Shown: positions 50,801 through 61,300 of the stretch, in pieces
Numbering within the stretch: the first letter of the stretch is position 1
How the letters are laid out: each line of letters starts with the position of its first letter
Source of the DNA: Deuterostichococcus epilithicus
Lineage: Eukaryota > Chlorophyta > Trebouxiophyceae > Prasiolales > Stichococcaceae
DNA: 64,000 nt
Direction of reading: 5' to 3'
Assembly: GCA_033439295.1 (NCBI GenBank)
Contig: JAVTLE010000016.1
Location: 1,550,001-1,614,000 of the forward strand
Position numbers and translations under genes: made by a program
Notes under the pieces: generated by a model
Seen by the model: the letters and a program-made list of their open reading frames with translations, nothing else
Told to the model about the DNA's origin: nothing
The model's database searches: none

Positions 50801-52882
50801 ACCTCCGGAAGCGACTGGCGGATACGCAGCCTGCAGGTGGCTCAGAGCTGTCTGCCAGCGGCTCTGAGTATGCAGCTGTTCACGGTGGACTGCCTGCGGT
50901 GTGTGCAGGAAGCAGCTGGGCAGGGCGGCGCCACGCACCGCCTACTACCCTGGCAGCGAGGCGCGCGCGGACGCCTTCTGCAAAGCCTTCCCAGACGCGG
51001 AGGAGTTTGGCAGCGCCGACGGCAGCGTGCTGCCGTGGCGCTTCAAGGCGGGCCTCAGCCCCCATGAGGTGCTCGCTTGTCTGTCAGGCAATTCCGGGAA
51101 TGTCGCATCCTGTCTCCTCCTGATGAAGCCAAGCTCTCCTGCGGGGTGCTGAGTGTCCAGGACCTCATGCGAACGCTTTGTGTTGGGACAGCTGGCGTGC
51201 TGTGGCTTTGGTGCGGCATGCCACAAAACTGCGGCTGCCCTCGAGCCACAGCAGCTCCTTCCGTTTCCTTGACAGCTGCATTGTGTGCGCCTGGACGCAA
51301 GCAAGGGTTGACCAGGAGAAGTGGTGCGGCGTGCTCCAGGAGGTGGCGTTTGCTGTAGCTCTTGATCCACCCGCGAGACGACTGCCTTGTGCTCATGTGG
51401 TGGCTGGGCTGGCGCCTCACAGGCAAGGACGGGCCAGGAGACTTCGGTGCGGCGCGCTGCAGGCGAGTCCGACCAAACTGTGCTGGTGTGATCTGACGAT
51501 GACCAACCAATCCATGTTGATGCCCCACAGGCGAGGACGGACCAGGAGAACTGGTGCGGCGTGCTGCAGGAGGTGGCGTTGCCCGGGGCGGAGCTGGCCA
51601 ACCCTTCGCTGTTCCTGCCCGCGGCAACGGCCTTCGCGAACGACCGCTGCTGGGGCAACCTGTCCTGCTCGCTCATGGTGCACCCCCAGGTGGGTCCACT
51701 GTTTCGATGACCCATGCAAGCAGCTCCTGACATGTGGCCGTTGCTGCAGCAGCCTGCCCTGTGCACTGTGCCTGCGCCGCCATCTCCCCTGCGGCTTGAG
51801 GGAACGTGTTCTGCTTTCCCGGTGGGAAGCGGCTCTCTTTGGACGTGCCCTCATCTTCCGATCGGCTGCCTGATATCTCGGTATGCCATGCACGGCTCAG
51901 CATTGCCGGCTCCAAGGTGGGCTCAGAAGGTGTGCGACAGTTGCTAGATGGGTTGTGACGGCATGTTCAACGCCCGTTCTTCTTGACTCATACCAAAGGC
52001 AACTCCACTTGGCTGCAGGTCGAGGCGCGCCATGGGGTTGCAGTGGAGGAGGCGATCGCGGGTCTGCGCTACGGCAGCGTGTGTGTCAACGTGACCACGA
52101 TAATGGGCTTCTCCAACACACGCCTGTCATGGGGCGGCTTTGCGGGCAACACCCCCGAGGTGCAGGCCCCAGCCCCCTCCTTGGAAGCAGCTTGGCCGCC
52201 CAAGGCTCCTGTCAGTCTGCAGTTTCCAGGTCCTGGTGATGGGACGCCATTCTGACAGACTTCCTCGTTGTGCAGAGTTTGCTTGCAGACGTATGTAGTG
52301 TCGACACTTTCGTCGACCAGCAGCGTGGGTACTCTGTGGAAGCCCTGGCAGGACATCGCGCATGTCGGATGATGACACCATCACGATGCTGAGGGTCGAC
52401 GCTTCAAACGGGAATCGGGCCCGCTGCTGACCGCAATCCCGCGTGCCACGTCCAACAGGACATCCAGAGCGGCAACTGCGCGACGCACAACACGATGCTG
52501 GTGGACGCGCCACAGAAGAGCGTGCTGCGGGCGCCGTGGCGCATCCGCCCCACGCCCTTCTGGTCGCCGTTCGCCAAGAATGCAGAGGCGCTCGCGCCCC
52601 GCGCCATGACCTTCATGGTGCGCGCCCCTTTTTCTTTCATAAAAAAAAAAACTTTCACAGCCTCGTGCACCAGCACAGGCCCTGACCGATTGACCTGTCC
52701 CTCGTACGCTCATGGTGCCTCGGCCTGGGTATCCGGGTGGACGTGTGTGATGATTCAGACGTCAGAGCCCCTCGCCATGCGCAAGTCCAAAGTTCTAACA
52801 TGGGCGTGTGTTTGCCCTGCTGCAGGCCGCACCGTCGCTGGTCGCCATGACGCCCCTGTCCGTCTCCGCACTGCTGTGCTGA
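47815..52882 (+). CDS. Aldehyde dehydrogenase-fold protein
   Basis: NAD(P)-dependent aldehyde dehydrogenase superfamily member; substrate unknown. Exon 1 (from ATG 47815) begins MARVLGTALGPVLGFSNWAL. Then LEALRQLDANKDAWVALSDG (48052-48199), ADRTHKVKGS-like region KVKGSWSNGIAEEHIAWVP (48369-48572), EVALVLGAGNQAPVAPLDIL and VVVCKMNPVNEYLGPFLR (49210-49378), DAGFVDIVYGGGKEGAYL (49539-49629), the cofactor loop GSILLTGSSATYD (49830-49901), the putative general-base motif GELGCVTPYIIC (50182-50298; canonical ELGGKSP), and the catalytic cysteine in LIHNAGHNCTKAELVV (50549-50657). C-terminal exons: TAYYPGSEARADAFCKAFP (50909-51067), WCGVLQEVALPGAELANPS (51531-51689), LRYGSVCVNVTTIMGFS (52019-52160), 52458-52617, and 52826-52882 ending VSALLC and TGA. 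Three exons have decayed copies in the preceding intron. The divergence of the GELG motif marks a distant ALDH subgroup. Confidence 0.85.
49094..49127 (+). repeat. Intronic copy of exon segment (ALDH gene)
   Basis: Matches 49235-49268 with one gap; the last 21 bases of the block are identical (coding ALVLGAG in the real exon). Offset is about 141 bp. The copy lies in the intron just before the real exon. Confidence 0.75.
50071..50150 (+). repeat. Intronic copy of the catalytic-glutamate exon (ALDH gene)
   Basis: Aligned at a constant 100-bp offset with 50171-50250. In 50091-50120 it matches 24 of 30 bases. It would read ALNKPMNGELSCVTPCAIC, against ALAKPVDGELGCVTPYIIC in the real exon, and also follows a CAG acceptor. 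The frame stays open through the copy. Confidence 0.8.
51301..51350 (+). repeat. First of two intronic copies of an ALDH exon head
   Basis: Matches the real exon head 51531-51580 at 44 of 50 bases, offset 230 bp. The reading frame is still open and would give ARVDQEKWCGVLQEVAF, against ARTDQENWCGVLQEVAL in the real exon. Confidence 0.85.
51423..51470 (+). repeat. Second intronic copy of the same ALDH exon head
   Basis: More diverged copy, offset about 108 bp from the real exon head at 51531. It keeps the CAG acceptor, GGGCCAGGAGA and GTGCGGCGCGCTGCAG blocks, but a small length change puts the second half out of frame. Confidence 0.75.
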
Positions 52883-53413
52883 GCAGGACCCACCTGGACA
52901 GATGCTGGGGTGCGTCACACAAGCTGATACTTGCAGTGGCATTGACCTTTAGCGCATCTGAAGCCCGATGGTTGCTTGCCAGCGGCCAATCCTGTATCAT
53001 CTCTCACGTCGTGCAAAGTTTTGTGCCACTCCAAAAAATGTTGAATTCGCATTCCTGCCGGCGCTGTTTTCTAGGACTGTCTTTTTGTAGGACCACTAAG
53101 GCGCGGCAGCTCAAGAGTTACAAGCCGAACTCGTTGAAATGCTTACTCAGCCTGTGTAAACGCTGAAGCAGAAATCATTACAGGTACCAACGAATGTAGT
53201 GCAGCTCACAGCACGTGCATGACTACAGCCTTGCATTCATCCTGCCCAAGCTAAAAGGCCTGACAGTTCGACTTTGCGAACGCGCCCAGGAGCGTTTGAC
53301 ATTGAGTTGTCGAAGGCGAAGTTTGTTGAGTATCAGAGGCACTCCCTGCACAGCCGATCTTGTGCACGCTGCCCAGCTTGTGCAAGCTTCTGGCTGCAAG
53401 GTCACTGTCAAGA
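52883..53413. other. Intergenic region
   Basis: Holds the 3' UTR of the aldehyde dehydrogenase-like gene and the region upstream of the small membrane protein gene. A TGTAAA, close to the TGTAA polyadenylation signal used in green algae, occurs at about 53155. No gene supported. Confidence 0.45.
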
Positions 53414-53794
53414 ATGGCAGAAGTAAGATCACAGGGTAGCCGGCAGCTGCTGCAGCTTGTGCGTGGCTACTATCACCGACCCTGCACTCAGCGCTTTGCC
53501 TGCGTCGGCGTGATCTCCATTGCAGTCGCTGCTGTGGCGCTCTTCCTGGTTCTGCTTCTATTCTACTACCTCTTCAAGAGGGACTATCTGAAGCAGTGCA
53601 TCACTTCCAACAGAAAGCCGAAGCCAATGCAGCAGCAGCGGCAGCAGCAGATGGCGGAGTGGGCGCCCGGGTCTGCGCAAGGCACAGCCGCACCGCCGTC
53701 ACAGCACACACAGCCTGCAGCTGGGGCAGCCTACTACCCGCAGCATCATGTATGGCAGGCGCCGTCAGCCTGGCAGAACGCAGCGAGCCTCTAG
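53414..53794 (+). CDS. Small single-pass membrane protein with Gln/Pro-rich tail
   Basis: Single open frame of 126 residues from ATG 53414. Residues 1-27 are basic and polar (RQLLQLVRGYYHRPC). Residues about 28-54 form one strong transmembrane helix (VGVISIAVAAVALFLVLLLF), followed by the stop-transfer KRDYLK. The tail is Gln-rich (PMQQQRQQQ) and then Pro/Ala/Tyr-rich (AGAAYYPQHH). No signal peptide and no family recognised. It precedes a gene with the same layout at 54565. The ATG is chosen as the first before the basic segment; an in-frame ATG at 53360 is also possible. Confidence 0.6.
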   Translation: MAEVRSQGSRQLLQLVRGYYHRPCTQRFACVGVISIAVAAVALFLVLLLFYYLFKRDYLKQCITSNRKPKPMQQQRQQQMAEWAPGSAQGTAAPPSQHTQPAAGAAYYPQHHVWQAPSAWQNAASL

Positions 53795-54564
53795 GCGGTC
53801 ACGCCGAGCCGAAAATGGCGCTGCGGTGGATTCAGCCACCTCAATTTGGCTAGGCGCCGGCTGGCATCGCATACTCCGCTGAGGTCACGTCGCGTTGCGC
53901 CTCCGAGCAAGCAGCTGGCTGCTGCCATGTCACTGGAGGTAGCTGACAGACTGACAGGAAAAATCGAGTCTGCCGACCGCAAGGGGTCGATGAGTGATGT
54001 TCGAAGGAGTTTGGTTATCTACCCTCCTTGATGATTGCATCACGCATTGGCGGAGCTGGCTTGAAGCCGAGTAGGTAGCTGATACGCTCTCACAGTGTGC
54101 TTGACTGTCCGTAGACGCGGTGTCGTTCTCGCACCCCGCAGTTCGTCGACAGCCTTTTGACGTGCCTGCTCCAGGCGAGGAGACGCGTTCACCTAGCCAG
54201 GTTTTGGTTGGGGGTTGTACGGCTGTAACGCTCCTGTGCACACGAGGTGCGCCTGGGCATGTTGTTGCGGGATTTGCCGAAATATCAAAGCGACTATTTG
54301 ACTTCGTGCACCAAGAAACTCGACGCTCGCAGAGTGTCAGAACTGTTGTCTTGTGGCGTCATCGCAGAAGGATGGGCAGACCGCTAACACTCGAGGCCTC
54401 GGCGCATTCGCGGCAGCTGCTGGGGTACATCGGCTACAATGGCTACAACAACAGAAGTGTTAACTGCTATAATCGCAGTGGATGCCTCGCGGGTGCGAGG
54501 CCAAGTCAAGCGTTGTTATTAGCGTGTAGTCCTTAATCCTGGAGCATTCTCCTAATCCAGATGT
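53795..54564. other. Region between the two small membrane protein genes
   Basis: About 770 bp. Open frames occur at 53846-54031 and 54120-54536, but neither shows conserved sequence or splice signals that I can support. It may include an unseen 5' exon of the following gene, because its ATG sits just before a CCCGCAG acceptor-like motif. Confidence 0.4.
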
Positions 54565-55112
54565 ATGCCCGCAGGAGCCATCATCGGCGCCGCCGTCTTC
54601 GCTCTGATTGCGGTCGCGCTGCTGACGTGGCTGCTGTTGCGCATGCGCCGCCAGCGCGCAGCGCAGGCCACCTACTACGCCAACAACCCGCAGCAGGTCC
54701 CACAGCAGCAGTACGCAGGCCCATACCCCGACCAGTATGGCAACCAGCCGCAGTATCCGCCCCAGTACCCGCAGCAGGGCCAGGGACCACCGCCGGGCCC
54801 GCCGCCGGCCAACATGAGCAGCGCCGAGCGCGAGGCGTACGAGGCGGAACAATACGCCAAGTGAGTTGCTGGCTGCCGTCCTGCTATCCTTCCGAACGAC
54901 ATCTTCCCGTCGTCAGTGCGCTGTCAGTCAATTGCGTTATTCGATTGCCATGTTTCATTACTGTCACCATTGTGGAGTCCACGTGAAAAATGTGGTCAAT
55001 TGCGCTGCACTGCTGCAGGTACGGCGAAGCAGGAGTGGTGCAAGGGTACCCGGCTGGTGCTGCTGGTGCAAGCAATGGAGTCCAGATGTCGCAGATCCCC
55101 AACAAGCCTTGA
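54565..55112 (+). CDS. Small single-pass membrane protein with Pro/Gln/Tyr-rich tail
   Basis: Two exons, 54565-54860 and 55019-55112, joined in phase by a GT-AG intron, give 129 residues. The N terminus MPAGAIIGAAVFALIAVALL leads straight into one transmembrane helix, then basic LLRMRRQRA. The cytosol-facing tail is rich in Pro, Gln and Tyr (QYAGPYPDQYGNQPQYPPQY), followed by MSSAEREAYEAEQYAKYGEA. Such tails occur in phase-separating or trafficking proteins, but the function here is unknown. The start could instead lie in an upstream exon, since CCCGCAG|GAGCC at 54567-54578 could act as an acceptor. Confidence 0.6.
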
Positions 55113-55324
55113 AGGCTGCGCTGTTGGTGCTACTCTGTTCGCAGGTTGTGTTTCGATCTGTCGTGTATTTTCTCAATTTGAAGTACTCGCTTCCAGAATT
55201 GATTGTTTTCCAGAAAACTTCAAGAAGTTCGAATGAGACAACGTCGCAAAACTGAAACTGAAACTCTGCTAAAACTCTGCACATACTTCAAAGGCTGTAC
55301 ATGCTGAAGATCCTGTACCATTGG

Positions 55325-57421
55325 CTAGCTAACATTCCTGCATGCTGCCAGCTGCTGCACGTGGGCGAGCAGCTGCTGCCGCAGCCATTGCGCGACTGCC
55401 TTGGCGCCGTCCAGCGCTAGCTCCATCACCTGGCACAAAATTTGATCATATTGTGAGACATCACCCTGTTGGCTTCATGGTTTGCACCGGAATCTCTGAC
55501 ATGGGGTGCTGGACAAGGTTGTGGCTGCGCATGCCCGACTGCAGCGCAGTGGTAGCAACGACCCAGCCAGAACTGGAGCTTGCGCAGCAAGTGCGCGGCC
55601 GCAGAAACTGCGGCCGGCAGTGGTTGTTTCATCTTCGAAGGGTAACTAAGGACGGCCCCAGACTGCAGCATGGGCGTCCACTCTGTCCTTCGAGTCGCTT
55701 TAAGCATTATCCGTCTTTTCTTCTCAAAATGCAATGCAGTCCCGTGTCAAACACTGGCACTGGGCTGCGGTGGCCTCGCCTAGGGCGTGCAGCATGCACG
55801 CCAACACGTTTGATTGCAAGCAAGCACGACTGAGATCAGCAAACGCTTTCATTCAGAGGATTCACCGTCTCCAGCGTCTCGATGGGCAGCTTCTCGTCCA
55901 GCTGCAGCAGCGGCGTGGTGTCCAGATTGGTGTGCGCCGCCAGCGTCAGCGTCGCGCCGTCGCCAGACTCTTCCAAGTGGTTGAGATCCAGCAGCGGCGT
56001 CGACTCCAGGTAGCCGACGCTGCAGGCCGCGACCATGTCCCGCAGCGGTACGCCTGCGTTGCGCACTCAAGTAGTGGAGGTCAGCTGAGCGGTGAACTTT
56101 GAGCAGCCCAGGCTGCAGGTCGCAGTTGGGTCCTCGCGCGCATGCGAGGATGTCAGAGTGTTACTTTGCTCCATTGAGCGACCATGTCCCTTGCATCCAT
56201 TTGCCCAACACCTGAACATGACCCCCGAGGCCTGTCCGTCTAATTGCGGCCATGCACCTTTGACAGTGGGGCTGCAGAGGCGTGATACATGGTTCACGGG
56301 CGGAAGCACTGCCTCAACTGCTTGACCGACTCAATCAGCCAGGCGTGCCATGTACTTGCTCATGCAGTTGGGGAGGATTGCGCTGTGAAGCACAACCACT
56401 GGGAGCGGCACCCAACCTGCATGTGCCAGCGCAAGCATGGCAGCGTTGATGCAGGCGGCCTGCACGCCGCCGTCGGCCACCAGCACGTGCACAAACACGT
56501 CCACCTGCGACAACGCGCAGCGTTCGTGGCTGCAACAAACATCAAACAAGATCCGATCCTGCTGGATCAGACCCTGGAAGCAGACGCGCGGGGTGCCTTC
56601 CACCATCGGCACGTGCACAAGGACATGCACCTGTGGGACGTGGTCGGCGCTCAAGGCCGCAAACAAGTATAGCACACGCCACAAACAAATCTGCCTGCGA
56701 GATCTGCACGATGGTCAGGACTGCAAGTTGCGTGTATGTCCTTCTCCTGAAAAGCGCTCAGAGGTAGCTCGCGGGCACCGACAAGGCAAGGTTGAGTCAG
56801 ACACGCCAGGCACGTGCCTCCTGTGGCCTCTGCCTGGGCCTCCCTTCGAAGCCTTCCAGAGCTGCTGATGAGCTCTGATGGGCATGCGCCCAACTAGGAG
56901 GGGTGTGACTCCGTCGCATCCGCACAAGCAGTCTCTGCCGCAGGAAGCGTCCCACCTGCGACCGCGGCAGCAGCTCCAGGATGATGGTCTGCTCCAGGGT
57001 GCCCTTCAGCGTCTGGGCCGCCTCCACCGCCCGGCGGTCCGTGCGCCCCGCCCGCCGCTGCTGGCCGCTTGCAAACGCCGCGGAGCCCACGTCGCAGTTG
57101 ACAATCGCACGGTCGTACGCCATCTCGCCTCGGTTCTCCACCTCGTGCGGGCCGTACACTGCCGCCATGACCTGAGCGACCATCCAAAGCGTGATCTTCG
57201 AACTGTAGCGCACTGGCTCACTGGTGGTGCGCTGCGGCAGCCAGGCGCCTGCAGGGGAGCATCAGTGCAGGTGCCGGTCGCGTGCGTGCCTTTGTGTTGC
57301 CCATCTGGAAGAGTGCCGAGCCGTTGGCGCTGGCCAGGCAGCCCAGCTGGCAGTCGAGTCGGCGCAGTTCCTTTGGTCGCCTGCCGTCGAGCCGCAGTCC
57401 CTCAGGACTGACAAACTCCAT
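55325..57421 (-). CDS. RRP41: Exosome complex component RRP41 (EXOSC4/Ski6)
   Basis: RNase PH-like subunit of the exosome ring, which handles 3'-end RNA processing and decay. Five exons: 57421-57290, 57171-56956, 56504-56417, 56053-55866 and 55429-55325. They join in phase to 242 residues, close to the human length of 245. Signatures: MEFVSPEGLRLDGRRPKELR, FQMGNTK joined to VMAAVYGPHEVENRGE, QTIILELLPRSQ, VDVFVHVLVADGGVQAACIN, AAMLALAHAGVPLRDMVAAC, LESTPLLDLNHLEE, and LPIETLETVMELALDGAKAV. The intron after GNTK needs a GC donor (57289). The intron before the third exon holds a decayed copy of that exon's head. It is divergent from the NFD4-like gene. Confidence 0.95.
56603..56630 (-). repeat. 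Intronic copy of exon head (RRP41 gene)
   Basis: On the minus strand, 56630-56603 matches the real exon head 56504-56477 at 22 of 28 bases, offset 126 bp, and is likewise preceded by CAG. It would read VHVLVHVPMVEG, against VDVFVHVLVADG in the real exon. Confidence 0.75.
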
Positions 57422-58393
57422 GGCTGTCGCAGGCCTTCCGGGATCTTCCTGATTGCTGAAGCTTGCTGGAGCCTAGAGCATCGCGTCAGAGTCGCGCCGC
57501 AGCCGGCTTGCTGCCAGATGCAGGCCCGCCGCTGGCTGCAAACAGCTGGCCGGCGGCCTTGAAAGGGTGATCAGCACGACGGCCCGGGGCGCCGATAGTC
57601 GAGGGGACAAAGGATCGAAGTTCGCACGCTTGATTGCGCCTGAAGCCGATAACAGGCGGCGGCGACAGCAGCAGCCGCCAAGCGATTGTCCGGAGGGATG
57701 GCGAATACTGTCAGCAGAGGTCGAAGCTGATGCCGCATTCGTCAGGAGAGCTCGGGGGTAGTCTCAGCGATCTTGACTAGTGCAGCGACTTCTGATGCTG
57801 ATGTGAAGGCCTTGAGAGCCTGGTGCTCTCAGATGTCCCTCCCAAGATCTCCGAAACTTTGCCTGCGCGCACCGACACGAAGTTGCCACAGCAGAGGTAC
57901 TGCCGGTGTCCCTGACCCCCAAACCCTTCACTCTCTGCCCACACAGCACCCGTTTCCTATTGAGCGAATGCGGCTGCTGCCGTCACCGACGAAATCTGGC
58001 TGGGGCATTGCACCGTCGCTGCGACCCTATCGATGCTCGTCGCCTCCGTCACAGCCGAAAGAAGCTACACACGCTTTTAGATCGCTCATGTATGACTGAA
58101 TGAGACAGCGACCAGCTCATCAGCGGACCTGCTTCAAATTTGAAGCCGCTGGCCATCGGCAGTCGAGACCGGGAAGGTCCAAGCCTCAGCGCGAGCCTGG
58201 GTCTGACGCTTGAGGGGGACTGTAGAAAACAGGTACTCCACTGGCATGGTCCTGCACACGGGCGCGCTCGCTGCTGTTGGTTCGCCGCATGAGCACGTGC
58301 ACAAACGAATATGTGCAGCCGCTGGCCGCTGCGAAACATGATCGCCTGCGGCTTGATTCGAGCAGCGTTCTGAACAATCGCAGGATTTGCTCA
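57422..58393. promoter_or_regulatory. Shared upstream region of divergent genes
   Basis: About 970 bp between the start codons of RRP41 (-) and the NFD4-like transporter (+). Both promoters are expected. No gene or RNA could be supported. Confidence 0.5.
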
Positions 58394-61300
58394 ATGGCGG
58401 ACAACGCGCCGACCGGATTCTACTGGAGTAAATGGCTCACCTTCAGCTTTGCGACGCTGCTGCAGCTCAGCTCAGGCCTGGGCTACACCTTCTCAATCTA
58501 CTCGACCGACCTGAAACACCACTTCAAGTGCGTCCTCCTTGTCTTCATGCCTGCCTTCATGGCTCCAAGGGAGTGTCTGGTGTGCCACATCTGCTGCCGC
58601 GCATTGCGGCATGCGCCCGCCGCTAAGCTGCAATGCTCCCACACATGGGTTTTGAAGTGTCTCTGATATCTTTGCCGCAGGTGGTCGCAAGAGCAGATCG
58701 CAGGGCTCGGCACAGCATGCAATGTCGGCGGATACACCCCGCTGCTGGCGGGGCTGTTCTATGACCATATGAAGCTGCACAACTGGTGTGCAACACCATC
58801 TTTCCAGACCTTTATGTGCCATCCATTAATTTTTGGTGCACAGACACACTGCTGTAGTACCAAACATTCTTATGCAGTTCTTAGACTTTTTGCAAAAGTA
58901 CGACATGAGCAGATGCCTGCTTCAGCACACAGCGAACGACGGGTCGAGCTGGGGCGAACAGGTGGCGCTGCTTTTCGCCTTGCAGGCTGGGCCCGATGAT
59001 GACGGTGCTGATTGGCGTGCTACTGCAATTCGGCGGCTACTACGGCATGTACATGGCAGCGGTGGGCCACTTCGATGCGCCCTACTATGTCATGTTGCTG
59101 CTGGCATTCGCCGCCTGCAATGGGCAGACATGGTACGAGACCGCCGGCCTTGTGACGTCCGTCCGCAACTTTGAGACGGAAAGGTGCGGTACTTTTTGGC
59201 TTTGTCCAATGTATCATTGAAATAACCTGTTGCATGCCGTGCGGCGGTGCTGTTCAGAAACTCGACTGGTGTGTGAGATCTGCGTCGCGAGTCGCGAGTG
59301 TATCTGTGCGCCTTTATTTGCAGCAGGGTGCTGCTGTTGGCTTGTGGTGTCTGGACAGCGATGGCAAGGTGGCCTGTCGTCACAACATGCAGGGGCACCG
59401 TCATTGGCATCTTGAAGGCCTTCCTGGGCCTGTCCGCCAGCGCGTACATCACCATTTACGTCTCTTTCATCGAGCCAGATGCCATCAAGTTTCTGAAAAT
59501 TCTCGCGTTGGCGCCAACGGCGGTGGCCCTTTTTGCCAGCGTGTTCATCAACTTTGTGCCGTTCATCCAGATCGAGCCGCACACCAAGGTGTGGCCGCAT
59601 GCTGGGGCGTGCCCTCAATCAGCAAGCTGATTCCCTGCACCAGCTGCCTGGTTCGGAGGCTGGCTTGTTGGCTGCATGGAGTGCCAAGCTGCCTGAGCTT
59701 GCTGCTTCAGGCTGGGGCTACTCCTGGCTCCTGTCGCTGCTCAGAACTGAGCAGTAGACCTAAAGGACCAGAATCAATATGCATATGGCCTGCGCATCTG
59801 TTGTCGTGAGACTGCAGTTGATGCATCATTCGCTGCACGGCGGTCGCCGGCCTGCATGACGCCGGCCTTCTACCCTTCCTGCAGTCGCACGCCTTCCACA
59901 TGATCTTCACGGCGGTCATCGCGCTGGCATTCTATCAAACAGTCATCGCCATAGCACGCTCAGAGGCGTCGGAGATCAACTTTTGGACCGGCGTCCTCAT
60001 GACCTCTGCGGTGGCGGTGCTCATGCTGCCCGTGATGGCCATCCCCTTCATCTTTGGCGGCCCGCGCGCCAAGCAGCTGCAGATCTCTAAGCACAAGCCG
60101 CGCAAGGTGCGGGGGCGGCACTTGCAAAACGTGTGGTGTGTCCCAGCTGTCATGGACACCTACCGAGCAACTGGCGTCCAGGCCCAGTCTCGGCATCAGG
60201 GATGTTTAAACACTTCGGCACATCAGCTCCCTGTGAGGCAACCAAGCTGTCTAACGAGCTGATGGTGCTTCGGATGATATGGCAGCAGTCCATTGCACAC
60301 ACTGCACGCGGCGGGACTCGTTTATCGGGGGCTGGCGCTCTGAGAGGGATTGTGATGGTTTCAAGTTGGCCGTGTCCCGCAGGGGCCGATGCCGTCCATT
60401 GCGGAGCGGGCCGAGTCGGACCTCAACCTGCCGCTACTGGGGGAGCAGGCGCAGGGGCAGCAGCAGTCGCAGCAGCAGGCACGGCAGCCGCGCAACCCGG
60501 TGGAGCTGAGCCCGACGCAGTGCCTGCGCTCGGCAGACTTCTGGATGCTGTTTGCGATCAACGGCATCTGCTCCGGCGCGGGGCTGACGCTGCTCAACAA
60601 TGTCAGCCAGCAGGTGCGGCTACCCCTCGGCCTGCATCGGCTCGATGCAGGCCCGTCAGGTTAAGGCACTTGTGTGCCCCTTTGCACGCCCCGACATGCA
60701 CTCTCTCGCGCCACTTTGGTGGGCGGTCACCTCGATGGGACGGTATCGCAGCACACGGTCCATGCCTGTACTCTTCAGTCCGGTTCCTCATCTGAGTTGT
60801 GTGGTATTGCGCTGTCAGCTGCTGTCGCTGGGCGCCAACAAGACCTCGCAGTCGGGCTTCGTCTCTCTGTTCTCCGTCGCCAACTGCGTCTCCAGGCTGC
60901 TGGCCGGGTGCGCTGCTTGCTTGCCCTGCTTTGCGTTCCGTCTCTGATCGCATGCTGCCGAAAAGGCTCACTGATTTGCCTTGCACCAGACATCACGCGG
61001 TGACCAGGCAAGTGGGCGCCATGGAATGCACGGCGGGGGCGCGCACGGCCAATCGCTGCTTCGTGGTGCAGCACAGTATCCGATGGTGCTGCAAGCCTGC
61101 TTACCAGCTCCTCTACGCCAGCTGCTGTCTCCGGTGCACAGAACATTTTCCTCTAACGAGCTGGTCACACTTCTGCTTCAGTCCACCATCCTTCGGTCCA
61201 CCTTCAGATGATTCGCTCCTCAACTAGTCAGTAATCCACTTCCTCTGCTGTCTCATTCCAGGTTCATCCCCGATCGGCTGATCAAGGTGTACAGCGCGCC

